DNA from: Pseudomonas peli | GTDB taxonomy: Bacteria; Pseudomonadota; Gammaproteobacteria; Pseudomonadales; Pseudomonadaceae | NCBI RefSeq assembly: GCF_900099645.1 | Contig: NZ_FMTL01000002.1 | Coordinates: 808,334 to 872,333, forward strand | Length of the DNA: 64,000 nucleotides | Direction of reading: 5' to 3' | In this document: piece by piece, positions 28,342-38,561 of the stretch | Position numbering within the stretch: position 1 is the first letter of the stretch | Layout: the number at the start of each line of letters is the position of its first letter | The notes under the pieces: model-generated | Databases searched by the model: none | Told to the model about the DNA's origin: nothing | The model's input: only the letters and a program-made list of their open reading frames with translations | Made by a program: the position numbers and the translations under genes

Positions 28342-29733
28342 TCAGACCAGTGCAGACAGCCGCACATCGGCCCCTAGTACGCGCAGCAATTGGCCACGGG
28401 TATCGAGGATCGGTACCGAAACGGTGAAACAGAAGTCGTCGGTTGCCGATGAGCGATAGACCTGGGTGATATGACTGCACAGGCTATCGGCAACGGCGCG
28501 AAACCACGGACGTTGCTGCCAATTGCGGCCTATACAGCTGCTTTCGCTGTGGTTCACATCGGCGGCAAAGATGTTTTCGGAGAGCTGCACGCCGCGGTTG
28601 TCGACCAGGTAGAACAGCTCAAACCGCGCATCACGCTTGAGGGTGTCGCTGAGCAAGCGTTCGGCGGTGGCCATATCCGCGCTCATGCCGGGTTGGCTAG
28701 CCAGCTGCTCGACACTGGCCTGCACGGCGTGGTGAATCTCCAGACGGAAATCACCCAGCCCCGCCAGCAGGCGGTCGCCATCTTCGCGCACCGCCTGGCT
28801 GTGGTGCAGCACCTGGCTGGCCTTGCCGAGCAATTCGCCGGCGACCCGGGCGATGTTCTGCACGTCACCGTTGATTGAACGCACGGCTTGGCCGATCTGC
28901 TCGGTGCCTGCGGCGATCTGGCCCACGCGACTGTCCAGGCGATCCATAGCCTGGCGGGTACTGTCCAGACCACCGCCCACGGCGAGCATGCCATCGCGGC
29001 CATCGGCTACGGCCTGGTGCATGTGGCTGCCTGCTTCGGTCAGTTGCTGCATGCCGCTGCGAAAACGCTCGATGATGTCACTGACCTGCGTGGTGGCGTC
29101 GGTGGTATGCCCGGCCAGGCGCCGCACTTCCTCGGCCACCACGGCAAAGCCACGACCATGCTCGCCTGCGCGGGCAGCTTCGATGGCTGCATTCAGCGCG
29201 AGCAGGTTGGTCTGCTGGGAAATGCTGGCGATCACCCCGATCACTTTGCTGACCTCTTCAAGCTGGCTAGTCAGTTGTTGAATCACCAGCTCCAGTTGCT
29301 GTTCGCTCTTGCCGATCACCTCTACCTGTTGCAGTACCGCCTGGCCGCTCTGTTGGCAACCATGCAGGGTGGCGGTGACTTCAGCGGACAGCTGCGCGAC
29401 TTCGGCGGCGCCGGGTACCAACTCGGCGTCGAGGGTAGTGGTGACCTGTTCACTGGCGCTGGCGATCAGCTCCGAGGACTGCGCCAACGTTTGCCCACTC
29501 TGCTGGTTGGCGGCGGCGATACGTGCCAGTTGTGGAGCATGCGAAGCAATGCCGACTGCTGCGCCCAGGCTGGTGCGGATGCGTTGGTGCAGACCTGCGC
29601 TGAAGTCATTCAGGCGCGACATCCAGCGATAGTTATCGCTCAGGCGGGCGGTGAGGTCTTGCTGATTGAACAGCGCATCGAGCGCAATGTCGTCCGTGTT
29701 CTTGCGTGGGGTCGAGCGCAATAGCTGAAGCAT
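28342..29733 (-). CDS. Soluble chemoreceptor with C-terminal Cache-like sensor
   Basis: The 463-residue protein has no transmembrane helix. The methyl-accepting signalling domain is in the N-terminal two thirds, with the hairpin tip [37 protein letters not shown] at about residues 175-215, shown here across two motifs: [19 protein letters not shown] and [15 protein letters not shown]. The C-terminal 120 residues (about 345-463) read as a PDC/Cache sensor: [19 protein letters not shown], then [14 protein letters not shown], then CFTVSVPI and [14 protein letters not shown] is typical of ligand-binding Cache domains, which normally lie in the periplasm and N-terminal to the signalling domain. 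Here the order is reversed and cytoplasmic. AAGGA precedes the ATG. Confidence 0.87.
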   Translation of the reverse strand: MLQLLRSTPRKNTDDIALDALFNQQDLTARLSDNYRWMSRLNDFSAGLHQRIRTSLGAAVGIASHAPQLARIAAANQQSGQTLAQSSELIASASEQVTTTLDAELVPGAAEVAQLSAEVTATLHGCQQSGQAVLQQVEVIGKSEQQLELVIQQLTSQLEEVSKVIGVIASISQQTNLLALNAAIEAARAGEHGRGFAVVAEEVRRLAGHTTDATTQVSDIIERFRSGMQQLTEAGSHMHQAVADGRDGMLAVGGGLDSTRQAMDRLDSRVGQIAAGTEQIGQAVRSINGDVQNIARVAGELLGKASQVLHHSQAVREDGDRLLAGLGDFRLEIHHAVQASVEQLASQPGMSADMATAERLLSDTLKRDARFELFYLVDNRGVQLSENIFAADVNHSESSCIGRNWQQRPWFRAVADSLCSHITQVYRSSATDDFCFTVSVPILDTRGQLLRVLGADVRLSALV

Positions 29734-29959
29734 GGCGAATTCCTTCTAGGGGCTGGCGGTTCTACTGCAAGCCAAGTGCCATCACTGACGTGCCGCGTCA
29801 TGCTGCTGACGCTGGAAAACAGTCGCTGTGGCCGCCCTGTTCTGGTGCTGCAGGTTGTGGTTTGGGCCTCTGTGGTGCTGTTTGCTCGCTACTCGCCGCT
29901 CTGTGCCTGAACTTGCGTCTGACGCCTGGGGTCTATGCTGCTCTGACTGTCTGGAGGAT

Positions 29960-30988
29960 ATGCCCTTGCCTGTATCGCGTTTGAGTGTTGCCCTGTTGCT
30001 CGGCCTGCTGAGTGCAATGGCCCAGGCCCGCGACTATCGCTACAGCGATGCCCATTTGCATTACGTGGATTTCTTTCAAGAAAGCGCGGGCATGACTGAG
30101 TTGTTCGAGCAGATGGCGGCCGGCAATATCGAGCATGTGATGCTCTCAGGCATTCCGGTGGCGAAGAAATGGCATGAGGATGAGCCCAAGCGTCCTCGTT
30201 ATTACGCGGGTGATGATGCCAATGCCTATTGGTACAGTGCCACCGATGTGTTGGTGGCACATGCCTACAAACAGGTGCCCGCTGAACAGCGCAAACGTCT
30301 ACACCCGTTTCTCTCGGGCTTTAATCCGAACGACAAGAATGCCGATGCACATATCCGCCGAATGCTCGAACTCGACCCAGGGCTGTGGCAGGGCATTGGG
30401 GAGGTTTTCACTCGACATGACGACCTCACCGCGCTGATCCATGGTGATGCGCCACGGGCCAACAACGAAGCCCTGGCGCGGGTCTTTCACCTGGCTGCCG
30501 AGTACGACCTGCCAGTGATGCTGCATTCCAATATCACCTCCAAGCGCGAACGCAATCCGCTGTACCTGCAGGAAATCGAGGACCCACTGCGTAACCATCC
30601 ACATGTGCGGTTTATCTGGGCGCATGCCGGTACCAGCATGGAAATTCACCGGCATCAGGAAAAGCTGGAGTTCCTCCTGCCCACCCTGGAGCGGATGCTT
30701 AAACAGTACCCCAATCTGTATATCGATCTGTCCTGGACCATGCTTCGCCCCTACCTGCTTGATGCCGAGGGGCAACCTGATCCGGCCTGGGTAAAGTTGG
30801 TCAGCAGCTATCCCGCGCGCTTTATGCTGGGCTCCGATGTGGTAGGGCGTTTCTCAAGTTTGCCGGACTACATGACAGGCTTTAAGCCGTTTCTCGATGC
30901 CTTGCCGGAGAAGGTTGCCCATCAGGTGGCGCTCGACAATTTCCTCGCGGTATTGCCACGTAAGGTGCAAGCCGAGATGACTGAGTAG
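29960..30988 (+). CDS. Secreted amidohydrolase-family protein
   Basis: The 342-residue TIM-barrel metal-dependent hydrolase has a signal peptide ending AQA. The first metal motif is DAHLHYVDFF; MLHSNI, WAHAGTS and LGSDVVG supply the later His and Asp ligands. It resembles the amidohydrolase_2 family (hydrolases and decarboxylases), here predicted periplasmic. Start choice is unsettled. The ATG at 29960 is only 2 nt from GGAGG, whereas TTG at 29966 is 8 nt away and would shorten the protein by two residues without hurting the signal peptide. Divergent from the chemoreceptor gene, 226 nt apart. Confidence 0.83.
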   Translation: MPLPVSRLSVALLLGLLSAMAQARDYRYSDAHLHYVDFFQESAGMTELFEQMAAGNIEHVMLSGIPVAKKWHEDEPKRPRYYAGDDANAYWYSATDVLVAHAYKQVPAEQRKRLHPFLSGFNPNDKNADAHIRRMLELDPGLWQGIGEVFTRHDDLTALIHGDAPRANNEALARVFHLAAEYDLPVMLHSNITSKRERNPLYLQEIEDPLRNHPHVRFIWAHAGTSMEIHRHQEKLEFLLPTLERMLKQYPNLYIDLSWTMLRPYLLDAEGQPDPAWVKLVSSYPARFMLGSDVVGRFSSLPDYMTGFKPFLDALPEKVAHQVALDNFLAVLPRKVQAEMTE

Positions 30989-30990
30989 AG

Positions 30991-31020
30991 CTGTCATAGC
31001 CCTGTCACACGGGTGTCATA
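30991..31020 (+). promoter_or_regulatory. Triple PHO-box-like PhoB site
   Basis: Three 7-bp half-sites, CTGTCAT (30991), CTGTCAC (31002) and GTGTCAT (31013), are spaced exactly 11 bp apart. This is the geometry of PHO boxes (consensus CTGTCAT, 4 nt, CTGTCAC/T). TAGGCT (31019-31024) 10 nt after the first pair fits the TAnnnT -10 of PhoB promoters. The next gene starts at 31051. Confidence 0.75.
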
Positions 31021-31050
31021 GGCTCGCGCCATCTAAATAAGGAGCGCGAC

Positions 31051-31515
31051 ATGCAATACACCCGTTTCAGTGGCTTGGCCGCACTTGTGTTGATCAGCAG
31101 CCTGGCGCACGCCGAAGTGCGTGTTGAAGGTCCGATCGAATACGGCGTTTTCGCCAGTGACTATCAGGACTTTCAGGAAGGTGAGCGGGTGTTGACCCGC
31201 AGTAACCAGCAGATTGAGCAAGGCGACGTGATCCCCGCCAAGCTCGGTACCAAGTTCGGTATGCGTTACACCCTGGTGGGCAAGGTGGCCGATGATGCGC
31301 CGCTGACCTTGCTCTACCTTACTCCTGGAGTGGTGACCCCGACCGGTACCCGGCACGACAAGTTTGTCGTGATGCAGAAGCAGGCACCCGGTGCCGTGCA
31401 GGACGTGATGGCCTTCGAGTTCACCGAAGCGCATGAAGTGGTCCCGGGTGAGTGGCACTTTATGGTGTTTCAGGACGACCGCAAATTGCTGGAGCAGCGC
31501 TTTATCGTGCGTTGA
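31051..31515 (+). CDS. DUF3859-type secreted protein
   Basis: The 154-residue protein has a signal peptide (LAALVLISSLAHA, cleaved before EVRVEGPIEYGVF). The mature part contains GTKFGMRYTLVG, TPGVVTPTGTR and EWHFMVFQDDRKLLEQRF. These fit my memory of DUF3859, an uncharacterised beta-rich family. The start has an AAGGAG ribosome site. A triple PHO-box-like repeat upstream suggests expression during phosphate limitation. It is followed by its own terminator, so it is monocistronic. Confidence 0.85.
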   Translation: MQYTRFSGLAALVLISSLAHAEVRVEGPIEYGVFASDYQDFQEGERVLTRSNQQIEQGDVIPAKLGTKFGMRYTLVGKVADDAPLTLLYLTPGVVTPTGTRHDKFVVMQKQAPGAVQDVMAFEFTEAHEVVPGEWHFMVFQDDRKLLEQRFIVR

Positions 31516-31537
31516 AGTTAGCTGAAGTCGTAATGCT

Positions 31538-31564
31538 AAACCCGAGCCTTGGCTCGGGTTTTTT
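31538..31564 (+). terminator. Rho-independent terminator after the DUF3859 gene
   Basis: CCCGAGCC (31541-31548) and GGCTCGGG (31551-31558) form the stem, preceded by AAA and followed by six T. Confidence 0.92.
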
Positions 31565-31702
31565 ATGTGCGAGGGGTCAAGAATCTAGTGCTAGAGTCGA
31601 TACGGAATCTGTAGATATTGGCTGAAGGTCTTAAGGTCCCCATAAGGACAATGGCCATATGCTATCGAGCAAGCTGCTTCAGAACCGTAAAGGACGGCCG
31701 TG

Positions 31703-33328
31703 ATGACCCTAAGAAATATAAACATCGCTCCCAGAGCGTCACTTGGCTTTGGCTTAGTCGCACTTCTTGTGCTGCTGCTGGGCAGCTTCTCCCTGTTGCA
31801 AATGTCAGAGATGAACAAGCAATCAGCTGATGTAAATGAAAACTGGCTGCCCAGCGTGCTGAGCCTGGGTGAGATGAGCCAAGACATTCTAAGGCTGCGA
31901 GCTCTGACACTGCGCTTGATGCTTAATAGCGATGAAAGTGCGACGCAGCAGAATCTCGCCCGTGTTGAGGAGTTTAAAAACCAGTTGCACACGGCTCAGA
32001 ACAGCTATGAAAAATTAATTGCGAGCCCTGAAGAACGTACGATTTACGAGCGTTTCAAACAGGCTGAAAGCAGCTATCTGCAGGAGCAGTCGAAGATCGT
32101 GGCCGCCGTCCGTCAAAATGATCTTGATGCTGCACTGGCGGTTGCCAATGGTCAGCTGAATGGGCATGCGGACAGTATGGCCAAAGCCCTCGCTGATTTG
32201 TCCGAGCTGAATCGGGTGGGGGCCTCCGCAGCGGCTGAAAAGGCTGATCAAGTATTTTCCAGCGCCCGTACATGGGTCATTGTGATGATGCTGGCTGCAC
32301 TTGGTCTGACGGTGATTCTGGCGTTGCTGCTGACCCGTAGCATCGTCGCGCCGCTGACCGAGGCGGTACGGGTGGCTGAAGTGGTGGCAGGCGGCAACCT
32401 GACTCAATCAATTGAAGTGCAGGGCAGTGATGAGCCGGCACGTTTGCTGAGTGCGCTGAAGACCATGCAGCAAAGCCTGCGTAACACTATCCAAAATATC
32501 TCGGACTCCTCTACGCAGCTGGCCTCGGCCTCGGAAGAGCTCAGTGCGGTCACTGAAGACTCCACCCGTGGTTTGCATCAGCAGAACAATGAAATCGAGC
32601 AGGCGGCTACCGCGGTCAATGAAATGACCAGTGCCGTGGAAGAGGTTGCGCGTAATGCCGTTAGCACCTCTGAAGCGTCCAGCGAGTCCAATCGTACGGC
32701 GCAACATGGCCGCGAGCAGGTGCGCCAGACTGTTGAGTCGATCAGTCATCTGGCGGACGACGTGACCCATACCGCTTCCGAAGTGGAGCAGCTGGCCGGG
32801 CAAGTACGCGATATCAGCAAGGTACTGGATGTGATCCGTTCGATTGCCGAGCAGACCAACCTGCTGGCACTGAACGCTGCGATTGAAGCTGCGCGTGCCG
32901 GTGAAGCCGGACGCGGTTTTGCCGTGGTGGCCGATGAAGTGCGGGCCCTGGCGCACCGTACTCAGCAGTCGACCCGTGAAATCGAGCAAATGGTCAGCGG
33001 CATCCAGCAGGGCACCGATAAAGCGGTTAACGCCATGCAGAACAGCAACAGCCGTGCCCGTTCAACCCTGGATGTGGCCAAGGCGGCCGGCCAAGCGCTG
33101 GATGAGATTGCGGCCGCGATTTCGCAGATCAATGAGCGCAATCTGGTGATCGCCAGCGCTTCGGAAGAACAGGCTCAGGTGGCCCGCGAAGTGGATCGCA
33201 ACCTGGTGAATATCCGAGATCTGTCGATGCAGTCTTCAGCCGGTGCCAACCAGACCAGTGCGGCCAGCCAAGAGTTGTCACGCCTGGCGGTGGACCTCAA
33301 TGCACTGGTAGCGCGCTTTTCTATCTGA
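31703..33328 (+). CDS. Membrane methyl-accepting chemotaxis protein
   Basis: The 541-residue chemoreceptor has TM1 at about residues 13-33 and a four-helix-bundle periplasmic sensor (about 34-190), then TM2 (about 190-212). HAMP follows ([23 protein letters not shown]), then methylation helices and the signalling tip with [19 protein letters not shown] and [16 protein letters not shown] start at the ATG at 31703 rather than the adjacent GTG at 31700. It lies convergent to fabB; I recall a chemoreceptor (PA1608) in the same position in P. aeruginosa. The ligand cannot be told from a four-helix bundle. Confidence 0.94.
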   Translation: MTLRNINIAPRASLGFGLVALLVLLLGSFSLLQMSEMNKQSADVNENWLPSVLSLGEMSQDILRLRALTLRLMLNSDESATQQNLARVEEFKNQLHTAQNSYEKLIASPEERTIYERFKQAESSYLQEQSKIVAAVRQNDLDAALAVANGQLNGHADSMAKALADLSELNRVGASAAAEKADQVFSSARTWVIVMMLAALGLTVILALLLTRSIVAPLTEAVRVAEVVAGGNLTQSIEVQGSDEPARLLSALKTMQQSLRNTIQNISDSSTQLASASEELSAVTEDSTRGLHQQNNEIEQAATAVNEMTSAVEEVARNAVSTSEASSESNRTAQHGREQVRQTVESISHLADDVTHTASEVEQLAGQVRDISKVLDVIRSIAEQTNLLALNAAIEAARAGEAGRGFAVVADEVRALAHRTQQSTREIEQMVSGIQQGTDKAVNAMQNSNSRARSTLDVAKAAGQALDEIAAAISQINERNLVIASASEEQAQVAREVDRNLVNIRDLSMQSSAGANQTSAASQELSRLAVDLNALVARFSI

Positions 33329-33351
33329 GTAAGCCTGGCGCAAGCCACAAT

Positions 33352-33383
33352 AAAAAAGGCCATCCCGAGGGATGGCCTTTTTT
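33352..33383. terminator. Bidirectional terminator between the chemoreceptor gene and fabB
   Basis: GGCCATCC (33358-33365), CGAG and GGATGGCC (33370-33377) form the hairpin, with six A before and six T after. It can serve both convergent transcripts. Confidence 0.94.
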
Positions 33384-33406
33384 ATGCTGCAAACACTGGG
33401 TGAGGC

Positions 33407-34627
33407 TTATTTGCCTGCCCAGCGTTTGAGTACCAGAGTGGCGTTGGTGCCACCGAAGCCGAAGCTGTTGCTCATCACGGTGTCGAGCTTGGCGTTCTCA
33501 ACGGTGCTGCGCTGGATCGGCAGGTCGGCGATTTCCGGGTCGACTTCGTCGATGTTGACCGAGCCGGCGATAAAGTTGCCTTCCATCATCAGCATGCAGT
33601 AGATCGCTTCCTGTACGCCGGCGGCGCCCAGGGAGTGACCGGACAGGCTCTTGGTCGAGCTGATGGCGGGCGCCTTGACACCGAACACTTCGCGTACTGC
33701 GCGGCTTTCCGCAACGTCGCCGACCGGAGTCGAGGTGCCGTGGGTGTTCAGATAGTCGATTGGGCTGTCGACGGTAGCCAGAGCCTGCTGCATGCAGCGC
33801 ACTGCGCCTTCGCCGCTCGGGGCGACCATGTCATAGCCGTCGCTGGTGGCGCCGTAGCCGACGATTTCGGCGTAGATCTTGGCGCCGCGCTTGAGTGCGT
33901 GTTCCAGTTCTTCGACCACCACCATGCCGCCACCGCCGGCGATAACGAAACCGTCACGCTTGGCGTCGTAAGCACGCGAGGCTTTTTCTGGAGTTTCGTT
34001 GTACTGAGTGGAGAGGGCGCCCATGGCGTCGAACAGGAAGCTCTGGCTCCAATGTTCTTCTTCACCACCGCCGGCGAACACTACGTCCTGCTTGCCCAGC
34101 TGGATCTGCTCCATGGCATTACCGATGCAATGCGCACTGGTGGCGCAGGCCGAGGAGATCGAGTAGTTAACGCCCTTGATCTTGAACGGCGTGGCCAGGC
34201 AGGCGGACACGGTGCTGCCCATGGTGCGCGGTACGCGGTAGGGGCCAACACGCTTGACGCCTTTCTCGCGCAGGATGTCCATGGCCTCCATCTGGTTGAA
34301 GGTCGACGCGCCGCCGGAACCTGCAATCAACCCCACGCGTGGGTTGGAGATATCTTCTGCGCTGAGGCCCGAGTCCTTGATCGCTTGCTCCATCGAGAGG
34401 TAAGCGAAGGCAGCAGCATCCCCCATGAAGCGATAGACCTTGCGGTCGATCAGCTCTTCCAGGTTGAGGTCAACCGAGCCAGACACCTGGCTGCGCAAGC
34501 CCATTTCGGCATAGGCAGGGTTGAAGCGGATGCCTGACTTGCCAGCACGCAGGTTGGCAGAGACGGTGGCTTTGTCATTGCCCAGGCAGGAAACGATGCC
34601 CAGGCCGGTAATCACGACGCGACGCAT
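33407..34627 (-). CDS. fabB: Beta-ketoacyl-ACP synthase I
   Basis: The 406-residue condensing enzyme has the active-site C161 in [15 protein letters not shown] and catalytic histidines in [12 protein letters not shown] and [13 protein letters not shown]. It starts with the [16 protein letters not shown] signature. FabB elongates the cis-3-decenoyl-ACP made by FabA, so it is essential for unsaturated fatty acid synthesis. It is 12 nt downstream of fabA in the usual fabAB operon of pseudomonads. Length is normal. Confidence 0.98.
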   Translation of the reverse strand: MRRVVITGLGIVSCLGNDKATVSANLRAGKSGIRFNPAYAEMGLRSQVSGSVDLNLEELIDRKVYRFMGDAAAFAYLSMEQAIKDSGLSAEDISNPRVGLIAGSGGASTFNQMEAMDILREKGVKRVGPYRVPRTMGSTVSACLATPFKIKGVNYSISSACATSAHCIGNAMEQIQLGKQDVVFAGGGEEEHWSQSFLFDAMGALSTQYNETPEKASRAYDAKRDGFVIAGGGGMVVVEELEHALKRGAKIYAEIVGYGATSDGYDMVAPSGEGAVRCMQQALATVDSPIDYLNTHGTSTPVGDVAESRAVREVFGVKAPAISSTKSLSGHSLGAAGVQEAIYCMLMMEGNFIAGSVNIDEVDPEIADLPIQRSTVENAKLDTVMSNSFGFGGTNATLVLKRWAGK

Positions 34628-34639
34628 GCAGAGAGTCCT

Positions 34640-35155
34640 TTAAAAATTGTCGGTAGAGGTAAACAGACCAACGCGCAGGCCTTCGGCGCTGTAAATCTCG
34701 CGACCATCAACGCTGACGCTACCATCGGCAATAGCCAGAACCAGGGAGCGGGCGATGGTGCGTTTGATATGGATGTTGTAAGTGACTTTCTTGGCGGTCG
34801 GCAGCACCTGACCGAAGAACTTCACTTCGCCCGAACCCAGGGCACGGCCACGGCCTGGATTGCCCTGCCAGCCAAGGTGAAAGCCTACCAACTGCCACAT
34901 GGCATCGAGGCCCAGGCAGCCTGGCATCACCGGGTCGCCTTCGAAATGGCAGGCGAAAAACCACAAGTCAGGAGTGATATCGAGCTCGGCGACTATTTCG
35001 CCCTTGCCGTACTTGCCGCCGGTGTCGCTGATATGAGTGATGCGATCGATCATCAGCATGTTCGGCGCGGGCAGTTGCGCATTACCTGGGCCGAATAGTT
35101 CGCCGCGACCGCAAGCGAGCAGTTCTTCCCGGGTGAAGGCGTTTTGTTTGGTCAT
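34640..35155 (-). CDS. fabA: 3-hydroxydecanoyl-ACP dehydratase/isomerase
   Basis: The 171-residue hotdog enzyme has catalytic H70 in [13 protein letters not shown] and D84 in LGLDAMWQL, the FabA pair, at canonical positions. It dehydrates 3-hydroxydecanoyl-ACP and isomerises trans-2 to cis-3, opening unsaturated fatty acid synthesis. It is the first gene of fabAB. The start has GAGCTC upstream with AGGAGCT about 6 nt away. A FabR/DesT-like inverted repeat lies about 130 nt upstream. Confidence 0.98.
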   Translation of the reverse strand: MTKQNAFTREELLACGRGELFGPGNAQLPAPNMLMIDRITHISDTGGKYGKGEIVAELDITPDLWFFACHFEGDPVMPGCLGLDAMWQLVGFHLGWQGNPGRGRALGSGEVKFFGQVLPTAKKVTYNIHIKRTIARSLVLAIADGSVSVDGREIYSAEGLRVGLFTSTDNF

Positions 35156-35281
35156 GCGAGCTCCTCAATATGTCCCATGCGCCAAGGCTGGGCGAATCGT
35201 CCTGGCTGGCGGCACAGTCTGCTGCGCCTGCCAACAGCCTAGTCATAGACTGTTGCGTTGTGGTGAAAGTCACAGCCTTGT

Positions 35282-35297
35282 GAGTACAGTTGTACTC
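35282..35297 (-). promoter_or_regulatory. FabR/DesT-like inverted repeat upstream of fabA
   Basis: GAGTACA, GT and TGTACTC form a 7-bp inverted repeat with a 2-nt centre. The core GTACA-NN-TGTAC is the same as in the FabR consensus AGCGTACANNTGTACGCT known upstream of fabA/fabB in gammaproteobacteria. It lies 127-142 nt before the fabA ATG. Operator function is inferred; no regulator gene is present in the window. Confidence 0.55.
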
Positions 35298-35331
35298 CGC
35301 TCCTGTTGGCCTGTCATAGCGCCCATGCTCA

Positions 35332-37254
35332 TTAGCCTGCAGCAGTTGAGCCTTCTTGACTACCCGTCGATGGTCGAGGGGGCAGCCAGCGCTGCAGGAT
35401 TCGCTGCAAATCGGCCCGTTTGAAGGGTTTTGCCAGGTAGTCATTCATGCCCGATTGTAAGCAGGCCTCGCGGTCGCCCTGCAAGGCGTTGGCGGTCAGC
35501 GCGATGATAGGCAGTTCGCTACAGCCGGGCAGGCGACGGATCTGACGCGTGGCCTCGTATCCGTCCATGATTGGCAGACGGCAATCCATCAGAATCGCTG
35601 AATAACGCTGCTGGCTGACCTGATGCACGGCCTGTGCGCCATCTCCAACCAGGCTGACCCGATAGCCCAGGCTGCGCAGCATGGCTTCAATCACGGTCTG
35701 GTTGACCGGGTTATCTTCGACCAGCAGCACCGGTTGGCCGTTCCCCTGGTCCGCTGGCAGTGGTGTGTCGCTGATAGCGGGTGTGACGTGCTGGGAAAAC
35801 GGCAGTGGCACTTCCAGGGTAAATACCGAGCCCTGACCTTCCTGACTGACTGCGCGCAGGGTGCCGCCCATGCGTTCTGCAAGGGTGCGGGCAATCGGCA
35901 AACCCAGCCCGGTGCCGCCGTAACGTCTTGAAATAGAAGTGTCGGCCTGCTGGAAGGCATCGAACATATGTTCAAGCCGCTCAGGGGATATTCCGATGCC
36001 GCTGTCATGCACCGCACAGCTGAACCACAGCACCTGGTTATCCAGCGCCTGCCAGCTGCTGTGCACACGGATATTGCCGGTTTCGGTAAATTTCAATGCG
36101 TTGCCGATGAGATTGACCAGAATTTGCCGAATCCGCGTGGGGTCGCCTTGTACCTGTAAGTTCTCCAGGCCACTTTCGGTTTCCAGCAGTAATTGCAGGC
36201 CACGCTGTTGGGCGCTGTGTTGGAACACCTGAATCGAACTTTGCAGCAGGTCGAGCAGGCAGAAGGGGATGCGTTCGAGCTCCAGTGCGCCGCGTTCGAT
36301 GCGCGAGAAATCGAGGATGTCATTGATGACTTTTAACAGGTGTTCAGTGGACTCGGTGGCCAGGGCGGCATATTCGGCCTGCTCCTGAGTCATTTCAGTG
36401 GTTTCCAGTAACTGCAGCATGCCCAGCACGCCATTCATCGGGGTGCGCAACTCGTGGCTCATCATCGCCAGGAAGTCGGATTTGGCGCGGTTGGCCAGCT
36501 CGGACTGCTCGCGTGCTTGAATCAGCAGGGCCATGGCACGTTGTTGTTCGTCACTGGCGCTGGCCAGACCGTGGGCGAGGTTGTTGATATGCCGCGCCAG
36601 AGCCTGCAACTCACCTTCACCGACTTCGGGCAGGGTGGTCTGGTAGTTGCCAGCCTGAATCGCGCTGACGGCTTCACCCATGGCGCTCAGCGGCTGCGAC
36701 AGGTGGCGAGCCAGGCGGCGGGCAAGAATAAAGGTCAGGGCCAGGGCGAACAGGGCGAGCAGGGTGGCCTTAAAGAGGATTTCCTGCTGGCGTGTATTGA
36801 AGGCGTCGTTAGACATGCCGACGACGACATAGCCCAGGTAGTCATCGGCCAATGCCTGTTGATCAGGGTTGTTCAGCGCTGCACGTTGCAGGTGTATGGG
36901 CGCCTGAAACACATCGACCTGGCTGCTTGCGTGGCCGCTGCCTGGGGCTTGCTCAACGTAAACGAGAATTTTACCGGTGTGATCGCGTACTTCCAGAAAG
37001 CGCACATGCGGAGTTTTCAGCGTGGCTTGCAGCAGTGCCTCGAGCACCTCAAGGTTGCCGGAAATGACCCCATAAGTACTGGCCGGGGCTAACTGGCTGG
37101 CGATCAACTGACCGTAGTGGTTGACCTCCTGGCGCAGGTCCTGCAGACGGGCAAAGGTGAAGAACCCGGTGAGCAGCAGGGTCAGCAGCAGGGCAGGGCC
37201 GACACTGATCAATTGGGTGCGGGTATGGATATTCCAGCCACGACGCAGGATCAT
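35332..37254 (-). CDS. Hybrid sensor kinase, PA1611-type
   Basis: The 640-residue hybrid kinase has TM1 (about 17-37), a periplasmic sensor (about 38-160) and TM2 (about 161-179). HAMP and HisKA with H267 ([11 protein letters not shown]), HATPase ([15 protein letters not shown]) and a C-terminal receiver with D557 ([11 protein letters not shown]) follow. There is no HPt. I start at the ATG at 37254, preceded by GGAG, not at 37275. Position just upstream of fabA is that of P. aeruginosa PA1611, which is reported to signal through HptB and to bind RetS, affecting Gac/Rsm control of biofilm genes. Homology is inferred from context and domains. Confidence 0.9.
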   Translation of the reverse strand: MILRRGWNIHTRTQLISVGPALLLTLLLTGFFTFARLQDLRQEVNHYGQLIASQLAPASTYGVISGNLEVLEALLQATLKTPHVRFLEVRDHTGKILVYVEQAPGSGHASSQVDVFQAPIHLQRAALNNPDQQALADDYLGYVVVGMSNDAFNTRQQEILFKATLLALFALALTFILARRLARHLSQPLSAMGEAVSAIQAGNYQTTLPEVGEGELQALARHINNLAHGLASASDEQQRAMALLIQAREQSELANRAKSDFLAMMSHELRTPMNGVLGMLQLLETTEMTQEQAEYAALATESTEHLLKVINDILDFSRIERGALELERIPFCLLDLLQSSIQVFQHSAQQRGLQLLLETESGLENLQVQGDPTRIRQILVNLIGNALKFTETGNIRVHSSWQALDNQVLWFSCAVHDSGIGISPERLEHMFDAFQQADTSISRRYGGTGLGLPIARTLAERMGGTLRAVSQEGQGSVFTLEVPLPFSQHVTPAISDTPLPADQGNGQPVLLVEDNPVNQTVIEAMLRSLGYRVSLVGDGAQAVHQVSQQRYSAILMDCRLPIMDGYEATRQIRRLPGCSELPIIALTANALQGDREACLQSGMNDYLAKPFKRADLQRILQRWLPPRPSTGSQEGSTAAG

Positions 37255-37456
37255 CGCGACACTCCGCAGCTGCAAAAAATGTTCGGTCGTTGGAGAACTG
37301 GCCGGTTTTGCGCGGTCTCAGGATGAAGCTGGGCTTGGGTGCTGTCGATCACGCCACAACCTTGTTTGCGTTTTAAAGGCTGCATGTTAACTGAGCTGCT
37401 TGGCTTTGCCAGTGCCAGGCAACCTGCTAAAAGCTGGTTGCATAGAGGCGCCGCCG

Positions 37457-37462
37457 TATAAT
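37457..37462 (+). promoter_or_regulatory. Probable -10 box for gpsA
   Basis: A perfect TATAAT lies 42 nt before the gpsA ATG. The best -35 at 16 nt is the weak TGGTTG. The 250-nt gap to the divergent kinase gene has no other clear promoter. Confidence 0.45.
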
Positions 37463-37504
37463 GCGAGCGATTCGCCACTTTCAATGGTTTACCACGGATA
37501 CGTT

Positions 37505-38527
37505 ATGACTGATCAGCACCCCATCGCCGTGCTTGGCGGCGGTAGCTTCGGCACTGCGATTGCTAATTTGCTGGCCGAAAACGGCCAGCATGTCCTGCAC
37601 TGGATGCGCGACCCCGAACAGGCCCAGGCGATTCGGCTGACCCGTGAAAACCCGCGTTACCTCAAAGGCATCAAAATTCATTTGGGCGTTGAGCCTGTCA
37701 CCGACCTGGCGGCGACGTTGAACGCCTGTCAGTTGATCTTCGTCGCCTTGCCCTCCAGTGCATTGCGTCAGGCACTGCAACCGGTGGCTGAGCTACTCAG
37801 CGGCAAGCAGCTGGTCAGCACCACCAAGGGCATCGAGGCGCAGAGCTTTCTGCTGATGAGCCAGATTCTCGAAGACATTGCTCCGCAAGCGCGTATCGGC
37901 GTGCTGTCGGGGCCAAACCTGGCGCGTGAGGTGGCCGAGCATGCGCTGACCGCGTCGGTCGTCGCCAGCGAGGACGAAGAACTCTGCCAGCACGTGCAAG
38001 CTGCGTTGCACGGGCGCACGTTCCGTGTGTATGCCAGTGCCGACCGTTTTGGCGTCGAGCTGGGCGGTGCGTTGAAGAACGTTTACGCGATCATCGCCGG
38101 CATGGCTGCAGCGATGGGCATGGGCGAAAACACCAAGAGCATGCTGATTACCCGCGCTCTGGCGGAAATGACCCGTTTTGCGGTCAAGCTGGGCGCCAAT
38201 CCCATGACTTTCCTGGGGCTCGCCGGTGTGGGCGATCTGATCGTCACCTGCTCCTCGGCAAAAAGCCGCAACTACCAGGTCGGCTTTGCCCTCGGTGAGG
38301 GTTTAAGCCTGGAAGATGCAGTGGCGCGCCTGGGCGAAGTGGCGGAAGGGGTCAACACCATCAAGGTGCTCAAGGCCAAAGCTGAGGAGTTGCAGGTCTA
38401 TATGCCCCTGGTCGCGGGCTTGCATGCCATTCTGTTCGAGGGGCGCACGCTGAATCAGGTAATCGGTGCGCTGATGAATGCAGAGCCCAAGACCGACGTT
38501 GATTTTATCCCCACCACCGGTTTTTGA
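37505..38527 (+). CDS. gpsA: Glycerol-3-phosphate dehydrogenase [NAD(P)+]
   Basis: The 340-residue cytoplasmic enzyme reduces dihydroxyacetone phosphate to sn-glycerol 3-phosphate for phospholipid synthesis. It has the dinucleotide fold [19 protein letters not shown], the [11 protein letters not shown] loop, GPNLAREV and the catalytic-lysine region [15 protein letters not shown]. The ATG at 37505 ([11 protein letters not shown]) gives the normal length; the frame extends 35 codons upstream without similarity. The DUF4389 gene follows after 34 nt. Confidence 0.97.
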   Translation: MTDQHPIAVLGGGSFGTAIANLLAENGQHVLHWMRDPEQAQAIRLTRENPRYLKGIKIHLGVEPVTDLAATLNACQLIFVALPSSALRQALQPVAELLSGKQLVSTTKGIEAQSFLLMSQILEDIAPQARIGVLSGPNLAREVAEHALTASVVASEDEELCQHVQAALHGRTFRVYASADRFGVELGGALKNVYAIIAGMAAAMGMGENTKSMLITRALAEMTRFAVKLGANPMTFLGLAGVGDLIVTCSSAKSRNYQVGFALGEGLSLEDAVARLGEVAEGVNTIKVLKAKAEELQVYMPLVAGLHAILFEGRTLNQVIGALMNAEPKTDVDFIPTTGF

Positions 38528-38561
38528 GATTCACCTTACTAGACCCTGCAAGGAGATGAGC

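Noticed and set aside
35308-35320. CTGTCAT upstream of fabA as a PHO half-site
   Set aside because: A single half-site without an 11-bp partner; expected by chance.
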